Assembly (NCBI GenBank): GCA_950097015.1
Contig: CATNEN010000007.1
Location: forward strand, 12,673,001 to 12,737,000
From: Macrostomum hystrix
Taxonomy: Eukaryota > Platyhelminthes > Macrostomidae
DNA: 64,000 nt
Direction of reading: 5' to 3'
Shown: positions 22,023 to 32,545 of the stretch, piece by piece
Numbering within the stretch: position 1 is the first letter of the stretch
Layout: each line of letters begins with the position of its first letter
Position numbers and translations under genes: made by a program
Notes under the pieces: generated by a model
Databases searched by the model: none
What the model was told of the DNA's origin: nothing
What the model saw: only the letters and a program-made list of their open reading frames with translations

Positions 22023-22124
22023 TAGGGATTCGCTGGGGATTCTGTTCACCGCGAAAGACACTTCAGCCAATTCAGCAGTTCGGGTCTGCATTCATTCGCG
22101 CGCCCATCCTGTCATTGCAGCTTA

Positions 22125-25100
22125 ATGAGCGGTCTGCAAAAGAAGCAGAAGAATCTGAGACGCATCGAAGAAATGCGGTGTGAGCTGCACCGCCAGCTGC
22201 AGGACTTGCGCGACAAAATCGATGCCGCCAAACAGCTGGTCAACTGCAGAGTGGAACGGGTACTAATTCGCGAGGCCGCATTGGACTACAAAAGCTCCAG
22301 CCGCGTGATGAATCTTTTGAGGGATCTTTCCCAACTGCAGCTCACCCTGGAGAGCTTGTGCGAAAGCAGCTGTAGCGAAGACGAGGTCGAGGAAGCGGCG
22401 GAAGAAGCGCACAGCAGTCGACGTTCTCCTTCGCTGGAAGCTGACGGAGAGGAGATAAGAGCGGGAGCCGAGGCGGAGCGAATAGCTAAGGCCGAGACAG
22501 AGATGATAGCCAAGGCTGAGGCTCAAGATAAAGCGAATATTCAAGCAGCAATAAAGGCTCAACTTTTAGCTGGAACTGAAGCCAATGCCAAAGCCGAGGC
22601 AGCGATCAAAGCTAAAGCGATTGCAGACGCTAAGGCTAAATTGGAAGCAGAAGCTAAGGCTAAAGCAGAAGCTAAGGCTAAAGCAGTAGCTAAGGCTAAA
22701 TTGGAAGCAGAAGCTAAGGCTAAAGCAGAAGCTAAGGCTAAAGCAGAAGCGGAGGCTAAGGCTAAAGCAGAAGCTAAGGCTAAAGCAGAAGCGGAGGCTA
22801 AGGCTAAAGTGGAAGCTAAGGCTAAAGCAGAAGCGGAGGCTAAGGCTAAAACAGAAGCTGAGGCTAAGGCTAAAGCAGAAGCGGAAGCCAAGGCTATAGC
22901 TGAAGCTAAGGCTAAAGCAGAAGCTAAGGCTAAAGCAGAAGCGGAGGCTAAGGCTATAGCTGAAGCTAAGGCTAAAGCAGAAGCGGAAGCCAAGGCTATA
23001 GCTGAAGCTAAGGCTAAAGCAGAAGCTAAGGCTAAAGCAGAAGCGGAGGCTAAGGCTATAGCTGAAGCTAAGGCTAAAGCAGAAGCGGAAGCCAAGGCTA
23101 TAGCTGAAGCGGAGGCTAAGGCTAAACACGAGGCTGAGAGAAGAGCAAGTGCGCAGGCAGAAGCGAAAGCGAACATCGATGCTGAGATATCCCAGCTGCC
23201 CTCAGCGGCAGATCAATGGCATGAAGTCGCTCCGAGCCCGGCGGTTCGGGAGTTTCAGGCTGCACCGCACAGCCACCAATCGCTTGCAGTTGTGTTTTTG
23301 TTCAGCCCCATCTGCTTCTCCCTGGCTAACAAGCGCTCGGGTGAGATGGAAGAGCGCCTGACTCTCTTCTATCAGCATGCTCCTCGCACTCTGTACAAGT
23401 TCATGGAGCCGCCCCAGCCTGGGACCATGGTCGCCTGTCCCTATCCGTGCAAAGCGCATGGCGTCATGCACCGCGCTAGGGTGCTGTCCGTCCACGATGA
23501 CGAGGACCTGCTGGAGGTTTACTTCATCGACTACGGCAACTTCAGCTCCTGCAAGGCTGGCCTGGTTCGCCGCCTCGACCCAACCTTTGCGCAGCTCCTG
23601 CCCACCCAGGGCGCCCCCTGCCTGCTTTTGGGCCTCCTGCCGCCCAACCAGCGGGCCAGCAGCTTCGAGGACTGGGATGTCACAGCCGAGGCTACGCAGC
23701 AGGCAAAGAGCTTGGTGGAGGAGTTCATCGGAGAGGTCATTGAGGCCGCATTCGAGGACCCGCTGGAGGGCAGCCGAGTCCAGCTGATCAGCCCACCAGA
23801 CTCTCTGCGCAGGTTCCTGGTGGAGAGGTGCAAGGCGCGACCGGCCACAGCGCAGCAGACCCGAGACTTCTTCGGCCCGCTGCTGCCCGACTATTGGAAG
23901 CTGGACGGTTCCGAGCTAGGGTGAGTTTCGTTTGATTGCAAGTTTAAGTTTTACTCAAAATGTTTTGGCGGATTTAGTAAAATTCAATGGAGTTCTATTG
24001 TAACGACTGGGCCTGAGACCTTGATCCTTTCCGCGTCTGCTCGCAATCTTATTTCCCAATCTTATTTGTTCCCTGTTTAATTCCGCCCGCTGGCGCAAAA
24101 ACATTTCCACAGAGCCATGCCGCTGATGCCGCCGCATCACCAGTTGTCTAGCGACATCTTCGACGAAAACGCGCAGCCCGAGCTGCCCGGCCCTGACGCT
24201 TTCGCTGACTCGGGCGACTCTGACGAAAACATGCAGGACGCGGCTGGCCACGTCGAGCCCGAAGACTCCCTGCAGCCGCCGTTCCGGATCGAGGAGTTCA
24301 TGCCGCAGCAACCGCGGGCTCGCGTCCTGCCTGAGCTGATAGCACTGCGGTCACTGCCGCCAATGATACTTGACCTGGCAATTAGCGGCGAGCCTCTGGA
24401 ATTCTTCATCACCGAGGCCAACGGTCCGGGTTGCTTCAGCGCCTTCAGGGCTGTGCAGCAGATTGGCCAGCTGTATGACTGGCAGCGAGCCGAGCTGCAC
24501 AAGTGGTACTCCAAGCACGAGGACGGCATGCTGCTGCGCTTTCTTTCGAGCAGGGTGGCTCCCGGCGCCGCAGGCGATGTCGAGGACGGCGAGGGCGAAG
24601 GCGCGGCCGGCACCGAAGATGACGACGAGGAGGAGGACAGCGAGCGGATCTTTTGCGCCCGCCTGCCTGACGGCACTGGCTACGAGCGGGTGGTGCGGCT
24701 TCCGGCAGACAGCGAGTCGGCCTCGAAGGTAGGCGGTGCAGTCCGCGTGGTCGCCTTCGACCTTGGCGAGACGCTGCAGTTGCCACCAGACAGCCTGCTG
24801 CCCCTGATCTCAGACTTTTGCCGCCTGCCTCCGCTCACAACCCGATTCGCATACGCGGGCCTCTGTCCGGCTCCGGAGCAGTTCCTGCCGGCTCTGCGAC
24901 GCCTGTGCGGTATGCCGGAGGACTCGAACTCGCTGCTGCGTGTGCGGCTGCGCCTGTGGAGCTCGGCCGGAGCCAGTTGCGAGGTTGGTAGAGTGTGCTC
25001 ATGTCTCTCTGATCAAATACTTGCGCTTATCCCATTGGTTGGTGGATTCTCAAATATGGCTTTCATTGCATTCGCAGGTTGAGGAGCTGCGCGAGCCGAT

Positions 25101-26121
25101 CCCGGTGACGATCCTCTCAATGGACGGCAGGGCGCTGTCCGACCTGCTGGTGGCTGAGGAGACAAACGGAGTCAACGAGCCCACGTGCGAATCAGAGACA
25201 GACCAGAGCTGCTGCGAGGTGGCCGTGCCTGGCCAGGAGCAGGACTCGTACCTCGCCGAGCAGACACGGCGTCTGCGCAGGCCGCTTTCTCCTCCGGCCA
25301 AGGTGTGCGAGTTTTTCCGCCGCCGCGGCAGTTGTTACTATAAAGACCAGTGCCGCAACGCGCACATCCGCACTGACGACGCCTTCCCAGAAGAGGAGCG
25401 TGCCGTACTGGAGCTGCTGAGGGTTGACGCGGAACCGACCGAAGTTGAACACGTTGAATTCCCACCATTGCAGTTTCTGGCGGACATAGGGAGTTCCGAA
25501 TGTTGCCTGATTGTCGTTGCTGTCGCCACTGTCCCTGGTCGTATTGTCTGTGCGCAGCTGCTTGGCGACAACGAGCAGTTAAGCACAATGCACCGGGCTC
25601 TGAGCAGCCAGTGCGATATGATGCCTGGCGGCCCAAGTGACCGATTCCTGCGCTGCATCGGCCAGTGCGTCGGCGCCTACGTCGAGGGCAGCTGGCGGCG
25701 TGGCATCGTCCAGCCCAGCGGCATCGCCATCGACGGCTGTGACCTGGTCGGCGCTGACCTCATCGACGTCCAGCTGGTGGACTTTGGCTTTTCGGTCGAG
25801 GTGCCCGTGTGGCGCACGCGACCGCTGCCAGCTCGCCTAACCTCGCTGGCTCCTCGTGGCCTGCAGCTCCGCGTAGTCAGCGACGCCCCCAGCTGTTCGG
25901 ATGAGTCGCTGCGCCGCCTGGTCGCCAACGACAGCATCTGGTATGCCCGCATCGTTAGCTTCGCTCCTGACGATGACGAGTTGTTCGAGGCGGAGCTGTG
26001 CCGATACCCGGACGGCGCCTCACTGGAGCGCCTGCTCGAGAACGCTCCGTCATTGTCTGCAAACAGTGCGACCAGACCTGCGGGTCCGCGACAGATGAAA
26101 ATTGTGCTTGTGCCCGGCTGA
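22125..26121 (+). CDS. Tudor-domain protein with a C3H1 zinc finger and KAEA repeat tract
   Basis: Exons 22125-23920, 24113-24983 and 25078-26121 join in frame (1236 residues). The acceptors are CCACAG and TTCGCAG; the second donor, GAG/GTTGGT, is weak. Residues 1-95 form a coiled-coil-like segment. About 155-340 are an Ala/Lys/Glu tract from a DNA repeat. An extended Tudor domain at about 385-520 has VACPYP and LLEVYFIDYGNFSS. A degenerate second Tudor-like region lies at about 680-880. A CCCH finger has C966, C975, C981 and H985 (C-x8-C-x5-C-x3-H), and a third Tudor region near 1115 has DVQLVDFGFSVEVP. Tudor domains of this type bind dimethyl-arginine, usually on PIWI proteins in germ granules. 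Tudor plus C3H1 recalls TDRD12/Yb proteins, but no helicase is present. The piRNA role is inference. Confidence 0.8.
22590..23130 (+). repeat. In-frame coding repeat (AAGGCTAAAGCAGAAGC units)
   Basis: Repeated blocks of AAGGCTAAAGCAGAAGC with inserted GGAGGC or TATAGC codons encode AKAKAEAEAKA, predicted to be a long charged alpha-helix. A longer block with AIAEAKAKAEA recurs about four times between 22880 and 23110, so this is also a minisatellite, kept in frame by its multiple-of-three units. Confidence 0.85.
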
Positions 26122-26204
26122 GAAACTGAACACTGAAAGCTGGACATGTTTCGTTTAACTGTTTAACAGTTTGTGTTTCTGATTTAAATACATGTTTTAT
26201 AGAC

Positions 26205-26508
26205 GGGGTATTGGCTGGTTCTGCCTGACATGAGCTGGGAGTATGGGCTGACATGAGCTGGGAGTATGGGCTGACATGAGCTGGGAGTATGGGCTGACAT
26301 GAGCTGGGAGTATGGGCTGACATGAGCTGGGAGTATGGGCTGGGAGTATAGGCTGACATGATCTGGGAGTATGGGCTGACATGAGCTGGGAGTATAGGCT
26401 GACATGAGCTGGGAGTATGGGCTGACATTAGCTGGGAGTATGGGCTGACATGAGCTGGGAGTATGGGCTGACATGAGCTGGGAGTACTGCCTGACATGAG
26501 CTGGGAGT
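26205..26508. repeat. Minisatellite A, 23-bp unit (GACATGAGCTGGGAGTATGG)
   Basis: About 13 copies of GACATGAGCTGGGAGTATGG plus GCT in the 3' flank of the Tudor gene. The array opens with TTGGCTGGTTCTGCCTGACA, exactly as does the larger array at 27370, so both descend from one source by duplication. Confidence 0.95.
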
Positions 26509-27369
26509 TTACCGTTTTGGCTTCCGTCAATTTTTTAAAGTGCATTGTTAGAAGTTGAGGCAGCATTGTTAGAAGTTACAGCTTTTATACTGTAATCCAA
26601 GTTCTGCTGATATCAGATAGGCTATAATCCTGTATATTATCTTATTGATACATTTCTCTTGTTGCTCCCATGGCAATTGTCTCTACTTGTTAACTGTGGC
26701 CTGTTTGCCAATTTGCTTGTTGAGCCTATAAAAAAGCGGATATTTTGTGTACGCTTTATATAAATTTACAGTGTCCTGACAGCATATGTCAACGTATTCT
26801 TGAGCTTATTCTTGCAAGTCTGGCTCTTCATTGAGCATTTGTATCCCATAATTACTCACTTATTCTCCATGCAGTGTCAGTGTTTGTTACCTCCTGCTTT
26901 TCCAAAGAAGCACCTTAGCCAGCTATTCAAAAAAGGCATTCAACTGACTGGGGTTCCTCATTGGACAATACTCAAAGGCGATGTATTTGATTAGCATTGC
27001 AATCCGTGCTGCACTGCCCATCGAATGGGCTGTCATTTGTGCCAGTTAGCTCTGGGCCTAAGAAATATTCTAGAGCGCTTCTTGTTCAAGTCCGTACGGT
27101 GTGCGTTTATTTGTTATGCTTGCATTTGATTTGCATTTTCAGAGCAGTGCACTCAACGTCAAAACGCATTTCGTGAGTCTCCTGTGCTAATAAGTTGCTC
27201 GCGATCAACCGCTTGCATGATTTATTCTTCTAATAAAAGTTTTATCTACCTATTATGCATGATTCTCAAACTTCTCGTTATTTCTAATACTTTCACAGCT
27301 GTCTACAAGTTGCGTGCATTGTTCACAGTAGGACTTAAAGCATCGACAAATCGGGTACGAGGCATAGAA
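26509..27369. other. Gene-free spacer between the two 23-bp arrays
   Basis: AT-rich sequence with no ORF showing family features. I see no transposon ends or RNA genes. Confidence 0.35.
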
Positions 27370-28440
27370 GATTGGCTGGTTCTGCCTGACATGAGCTGGG
27401 AGTATGGGCTGACATGAGCTGGGAGTATGGGCTGACATGGGCTGGGAGTATGGGCTGACATGGGCTGGGAGTATGGGCTGACATGAGCTGGGAGTATGGG
27501 CTGACATGAGCTGGGAGTATGGGCTCACATGAGCTGGGAGTATGGGCTGACATGGGCTGGGAGTATGGGCTGACATGAGCTGGGAGTATGGGCTGACATG
27601 AGCTGGGAGTATGGGCTGACATTGGCTGGGAGTATTGCCTGACATGAGCTGGGAGTATGGGCTGACATGAGCTGGGAGTATGGGCTGACATGAGCTGGGA
27701 GTATGGGCTGACATGAGCTGGGAGTACTGGCTGACATGAGCTGGGAGTATGGGCTGACATGAGCTGGGAGTATGGGCTGACATGAGCTGGGAGTATGGGC
27801 TGACATTGGCTGGGAGTATTGCCTGACATGAGCTGGGAGTATGGGCTGACATGATCTGGGAGTATGGGCTGACATGAGCTGGGAGTATGGGCTGGGAGTA
27901 TGGGCTGACATGGGCTGGGAGTATGGGCTGACATGAGCTGGGAGTATGGGCTGACATGAGCTGGGAGTACTGCCTGACATGAGCTGGGAGTATGGGCTGA
28001 CATGGGCTGGGAGTATGGGCTGACATGAGCTGGGAGTATGGGCTGACATGAGCTGGGAGTATGGGCTGACATGAGCTGGGAGTATGGGCTGACATGAGCT
28101 GGGAGTACTGGCTGACATGAGCTGGGAGTATGGGCTGACATGTGCTGGGAGTATGGGCTGACATGAGCTGGGAGTATGGGCTGACATTGGCTGGGAGTAT
28201 TGCCTGACATGAGCTGGGAGTATGGGCTGACATGAGCTGGGAGTATGGGCTGACATGAGCTGGGAGTATGGGCTGACATGAGCTGGGAGTATGGGCTGAC
28301 ATGAGCTGGGAGTACTGGCTGACATGAGCTGGGAGTACTGGCTGACATGAGCTGGGAGTATGGGCTGACATGAGCTGGGAGTACTGGCTGACATGAGCTG
28401 GGAGTATGGGCTGACATGAGCTGGGAGTATGGGCTGACAT
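27370..28440. repeat. Minisatellite B, 23-bp unit (GACATGAGCTGGGAGTATGG)
   Basis: About 46 copies of the same unit as array A, with variants GAGTACTGG, GAGTATTGC and ACATTGGCTG. On the minus strand all three frames lack stops, giving overlapping apparent ORFs of 289-395 codons with a 23-residue peptide period (PYSQLMSAHTPSSCQ). They are repeat artefacts. The array ends about 150 bases upstream of the DDRGK1 start codon. Confidence 0.97.
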
Positions 28441-28588
28441 TTGTGGAGACTCGGGGCGAACTCTCTTCAGAGAGTTTTCGCACTGTGTGAGCCTACGCGG
28501 GTAATGAGTAGACTCAGGAGTCGGTCAGAACACTCAGTCATTGTCTGGAATTCCACTAACGACTTGCAGCTAACGGTACCCAGCCGCC

Positions 28589-30595
28589 ATGGGTCTGGAG
28601 TACGTGAACACATTCCTGATCGGCGTGTTCTGCCTATCGCTCGTCACAGCCGCCTTTCTCTATCTGCGCCGGCGATTTCGTCGCAGCGAAGATGAAGACG
28701 ACTTTGCGACTGGCGGCGCTGAGGGCCGGAGACAGCCTCGGCCTCGGCCGGCTGTCGATGGCCAGCATGTCCGGCGCCGTCCCGTCCCCGGCCGCCGCTC
28801 CGCTATGGACCGCATGCAACAGGGGGCCGCTGCCGCCCCCGCCCCCGCACCAGCCGCCGCAGCTGCTAGACCCGCTGCCGCCACGGATTCTGATTCTGAC
28901 AGCGATGCAGCCAACGCTCAGCCTGGTGAGCCTAACAAGTCTATTTTATGAAGCGCTCCTTTTCACTGTTCTTGATTTCTAATTTTACATGTCCTTGTCT
29001 GTCCCACACCCTCTGCTGTGCCACTCTTGATTCGCTACTGACAGTAGCCTTATGTGCTCGAATGCGTTCCGCCTTTTCAGGCAAGAAGGTGGGCGTGAAA
29101 AAGCAACGCAAGCTGGACGAGAAGGAGGCGCGGCGCGAGGAGCGCGAGCGCGAGCAGAAAGAGCGCTTGGAGCGGCGCCAGCGCGAGGACGAGGAGCGCC
29201 AGCAGCGCCAGGCTGACGAAGCCGCTGAGGAGGCGGACGCCGCGGCCCGCGAGGCGGCCGAGCGCGAAGAGACGCGCCGCCGCGAGGAGGAGGAGTACCT
29301 CAGACTGCGGTGAGCCGTGTGCCGGGGAATCTCCCTGAAGTCCTCGTGGAATCTCCCTGAAGTCCTCTTGGAATCTCCCTGATGTCCTCTTAGTATCGCC
29401 CTGAAGTCCTCTTAGAATCGCCCGAAGTTCTCTTAGTAAAGCCCTGAAGTCCTCTTAGAATCGCCCTGAAGTCCTCTTAGAATCGCCCTGAAGTCCTCTT
29501 AGAATCGCCCTGAAGTCCTCTTATAATCGCCCTGAAGTCCTCTTAGAATCGCCCTGAAGTCCTCTTAGAATCGCCCTGAAGTCCTCTTAGAATCGCCCTG
29601 AAGTCCTCTTAGTAAAGCCCTGAAGTCCTCTTAGAATCGCCCTGAAGTCCTCTTAGTAAAGCCCTGAAGTCCTCTTAGAATCGCCCTGAAGTCCTCTTAG
29701 TAAAGCCCTGAAGTCCTCTTAGAATCGCCCTGAAGTCCTCTTAGTAAAGCCCTGAAGTCCTCTTAGAATCGCCCTGAAGTCCTCTTAGAATCGCCCGTAA
29801 TAATAATAATAATTGCAGGAGGGCTGCGGGCAATGACACATAGTTTGGTGACACTAGACCCGCAGCCAGCGAGGAGGCAATTCTGCCCATTTCGCTGACT
29901 CCTGAGCACACACGCACACAGATACCGTACGCAGGCATACGCTCACACAGGTGTGTACATCTGCCCTGACTTTCTAATCGTCAGGCAGTGTACACTCGAA
30001 CTGTGCCTTGGAGGTTGGCCCTCAAGGGCGTAAATTGCACGACAAGCCCCCAAGCCTTCTCTCCGCGGCTGCGCCCCAAATAAATGTGGCCTCGCCGTGG
30101 AATCGAACTTAGGGACTGTGGTGCGAGTGGCAAACGCGTTAACCGCTCTGCCACCGACCCCCCTAGAATCGCCCGTAGTCCTCTTAGAATCGCCCTGAAG
30201 TCCTCTTAGAATCGCCCGAAGTTATATTTCAAAACCCAACCCGTTCCTGCAGTTCGGAGTTCACAGTGGAGGAGGAGGGCGCCGATGCGGACGACGATGG
30301 CGCTGGCCGGTCGCTGGCGGAGTTCGTGGCCCTGATCGAGCAGCGCAAAGCGGTGCAGCTGGAGGAGCTGGCCGACGAGTTCGGCCTGCGGGCGGACGAC
30401 TGCGCCCAGCGGCTGCGCGACCTGCTGGAATCCGGCCGGCTCACCGGCGTCCTAGACGACCGCGGCAAGTTCGTGCACATCACGCCGGCTGAGTACGAGG
30501 CCGTGGCCGCCTTCATCCGGCAGCGGGGCAAGGTCAGCCTGCAGGAGCTGGTGGAGAACTCCAACCGGCTGGTGCAGCTGGGCGAGGCCGCCTAG
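28589..30595 (+). CDS. DDRGK1: DDRGK domain-containing protein 1 (UFMylation factor UFBP1)
   Basis: Exons 28589-28925, 29081-29309 and 30253-30595 join in frame to 302 residues (human 314). Residues about 10-30 (TFLIGVFCLSLVTAAFLYL) are the N-terminal ER membrane anchor. A long Glu/Arg-rich helix with KKQRKLDEKEARREERERE follows, ending EEEEYLRLR. The C-terminal winged-helix domain contains LAEFVALIEQRKAVQLEELA, then the name-giving DDRGK at residues 257-261 and FIRQRGKVSLQEL. DDRGK1 anchors the UFM1 ligase complex (UFL1, CDK5RAP3) at the ER and acts in ER-phagy and ribosome UFMylation. Intron 2 (29310-30252) is a 22-bp minisatellite interrupted by a SINE. An AATAAA lies near 30966. Confidence 0.95.
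29329..30215. repeat. Minisatellite in DDRGK1 intron 2, 22-bp unit (TTAGAATCGCCCTGAAGTCC)
   Basis: About 21 copies before the SINE and two to three after it, with a variant TTAGTAAAGCCCTGAAGTCC. The first units (GGAATCTCCCTGAAGTCC) start about 20 bases after the exon 2 donor. The array with the SINE makes up nearly the whole intron. Confidence 0.95.
29800..30163 (-). mobile_element. tRNA-derived SINE, copy 1, with target-site duplication
   Basis: Read on the minus strand, the element begins near 30163 with a tRNA-like head. Its A box TGGCAGAGCGG lies at 30143-30153 and its B box AGTTCGATTCC at 30099-30109. A body follows, and a (TTA)n tail is seen as TAATAATAATAATAA at about 29799-29813 on the plus strand. 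TAGAATCGCCCGTA flanks both sides (29786-29799 and 30164-30177). This CGCCCGTA variant differs from the surrounding repeat unit, so it is probably a true target-site duplication. The internal sequence matches the copy at 41735-42045. Confidence 0.85.
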
Positions 30596-30965
30596 TCCGC
30601 CAATCCGTCGCTACTGACTTGGCCGCTATTTTGGGTCGTTCTCTGTGTCAGTGCTGTCTGTTGCTTCTAATCCGTGTTCCATTTTCTCTGCTGTTTTACT
30701 CCTCGTCTCAATCGGTCCGTTTGTGGCTCCCCGACTGTCAGCTGATGGTGGGCCGGGTTACTCAATCAGCTATAGATGACAGATTTAGTATATTTGGATG
30801 TGATCATTTTGAGTCCCAGCGTCCTCTCTGCTGTGCTGCCTATATGCACTATTTGCGTACTCTCAATTGCCTGCCACTTCAGTTGCTGTTCTCCCGTTTG
30901 CTCTGTGCGCTAGCTGTGATGTCAGTCAGCTGGATTCTGCTGCGCTGCGAGGTACGCTTCTGAGA

Positions 30966-30971
30966 AATAAA
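30966..30971 (+). terminator. DDRGK1 poly(A) signal
   Basis: AATAAA about 370 bases after the DDRGK1 stop codon, giving a normal 3' UTR length. Confidence 0.6.
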
Positions 30972-31204
30972 CGAGCGCTTCTCGCTTGTCGATTTGTGAA
31001 GTTGTCACAGTGGCACAGCTCTGAGCATTGAGTACCTGGCTGCGTCTTCTCCTGGCCTTGATTCAGTGCTTCCGCGAAACCACCTGATCACTTGGCAAAG
31101 ATAGGAGATCCTTATTCGTACTGGGCAGCGTGTACGGACAGGAAGGAATGGACGGACGAGTAGGAAGTGTAGATACATCCGGTGCATTCTTTAATGGGAT
31201 CCTC

Positions 31205-31750
31205 AAAATGGGATCTGAGGATAATATAGATTGGATCTGAGGATAATATAGAATTGAATCTGAGGATAATGTAGAATCGGATCTGAGGATAATATAGAAT
31301 TAAATCTGAGGATAATGTAGAATCGGATCTGAGGATAATATAGAATCGGATCTGAGGATAATATAGTATTGAATCTGATGATAATATCGAATTGGATCTG
31401 AGGATAATATAGATTGGATCTGAGGATAATATAGAATTGAATCTGAGGATAATGTAGAATCGGATCTGAGGATAATATAGAATTGAATCTGAGGATAATA
31501 TAGAATCGGATCTGAGGATAATATAGAATTGAATCTGAGGATAATATAGAATTGGATCTGAGGATAATATAGAATTGGATCTGAGGATAATATAGAATTG
31601 GATCTGAGGAAAATGTAGAATCGGATTTGAGGATAATGTAGAATCGGATCTGAGGATAATATAGAATCGGATCTGAGGATAATGTAGAATCGGATCTGAG
31701 GATAATATAGAATTGAATCTGAGAATAATGTAGAATCGGATCTGAGGATC
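31205..31750. repeat. Minisatellite, 23-bp unit (GGATCTGAGGATAATATAGA)
   Basis: About 24 copies of GGATCTGAGGATAATATAGA followed by ATT or ATC, with variants AATCTGAGG and AATGTAGAA. The minus-strand ORF across it (DSILYYPQI repeats) is an artefact. The array lies in the DDRGK1 3' flank. Confidence 0.95.
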
Positions 31751-31754
31751 GGCA

Positions 31755-32502
31755 TAAGCAGAACAGGTCGCAGCTAGCTGTGCTAATTATTTCTAGTACT
31801 TTTGTGAGTTGTCACAGTTACCGCACAGTGCAGCCACTTGTGAGGTGTTGCTACACTGTTGCGAATGCTGTTGCACATTCAAATCCAGCATGTTTTAGCA
31901 GGAACGGGAGTGTCTCAGCCAGCTGTTCGCAGGACAATTCATAATCCTTTCTGATCAGGCATGGAATTAGCCCCCCACACCCCTTGGCCGGCCCACTTGG
32001 ACTCTTCTAGTTTGCCTTTCTTAAAAAAGCGCATTCCTCAAGTCACCGTGTTGAATGCGAAGCCCAGGAAGTGGCCGTCCGTTCACAGTGCGGGTCCCAC
32101 CCTGCTGGAGGCAACCGAATCCTGCTGTACGCTGTTGCTGCTGCTGCTGCTGGAATTATCAGGGCTTCCCGCTTCCCTCTGCCCGCTCCTGCGGTTCCAA
32201 CTTCTTTTCTCCCCGTACGCCTACGCAGGCGAGTTGGGAATTAATCCCAAAGTATCCCGGTGGAAGCCCTGCGCCCCCATTCCTGCCGCTAGCCACAGCC
32301 AGACCTCCTTACCAGGGCCAAACTGCCGACCTAGGATTCGCCAGCAGAACTCGGCAAATCGTCGGCCTTGCACTCTCCCGCCCTCCGCTCCGCTTCCTGT
32401 CCCCCGCTATCAGGGCAAAAGCGAGACCCTTAGCCGTGGGCAGAGCTCGGAGGCCGCCCACAACTGACAGCCCCGACCAGCACGCGCAGACACGGAGACA
32501 GC
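31755..32502. other. GC-rich gene-free stretch, candidate promoter region
   Basis: Composition rises to GC-rich toward the start codon at 32503, as in a promoter/5' UTR island. The two overlapping ORFs here end near or run through the candidate exon and show no domain. Confidence 0.35.
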
Positions 32503-32545
32503 ATGAGTCGCAAGCCGGAGTTCCGCCTGCATGAAGACAAGGCCG
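32503..32545 (+). CDS. Candidate first coding exon (MSRKPEFRLHEDKA)
   Basis: An ATG in good context (ACAGCATGAG) is followed by 14 codons and a consensus GTGAGA donor in phase 1. The same phase is used by the first-exon candidate at 38060, and both would join in frame to the TIR exon at 39808. It may therefore be an alternative first exon of the TIR gene, with WASF nested antisense in the intron, or it may belong to another gene. It rests on splice logic alone. Confidence 0.35.

Noticed and set aside
27253-28483. Three overlapping minus-strand ORFs of 289-395 residues (PYSQLMSAHTPSSCQ repeats)
   Set aside because: The 23-bp unit lacks stops in every minus frame; no splice, start or family evidence.
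29800-30163. Functional tRNA gene on the minus strand
   Set aside because: A and B boxes are present, but the sequence continues into a SINE body with a (TTA)n tail and target duplication.
31961-32534. ORFs of 168 and 159 residues
   Set aside because: Two overlapping frames in a GC-rich promoter-like region; no family features.
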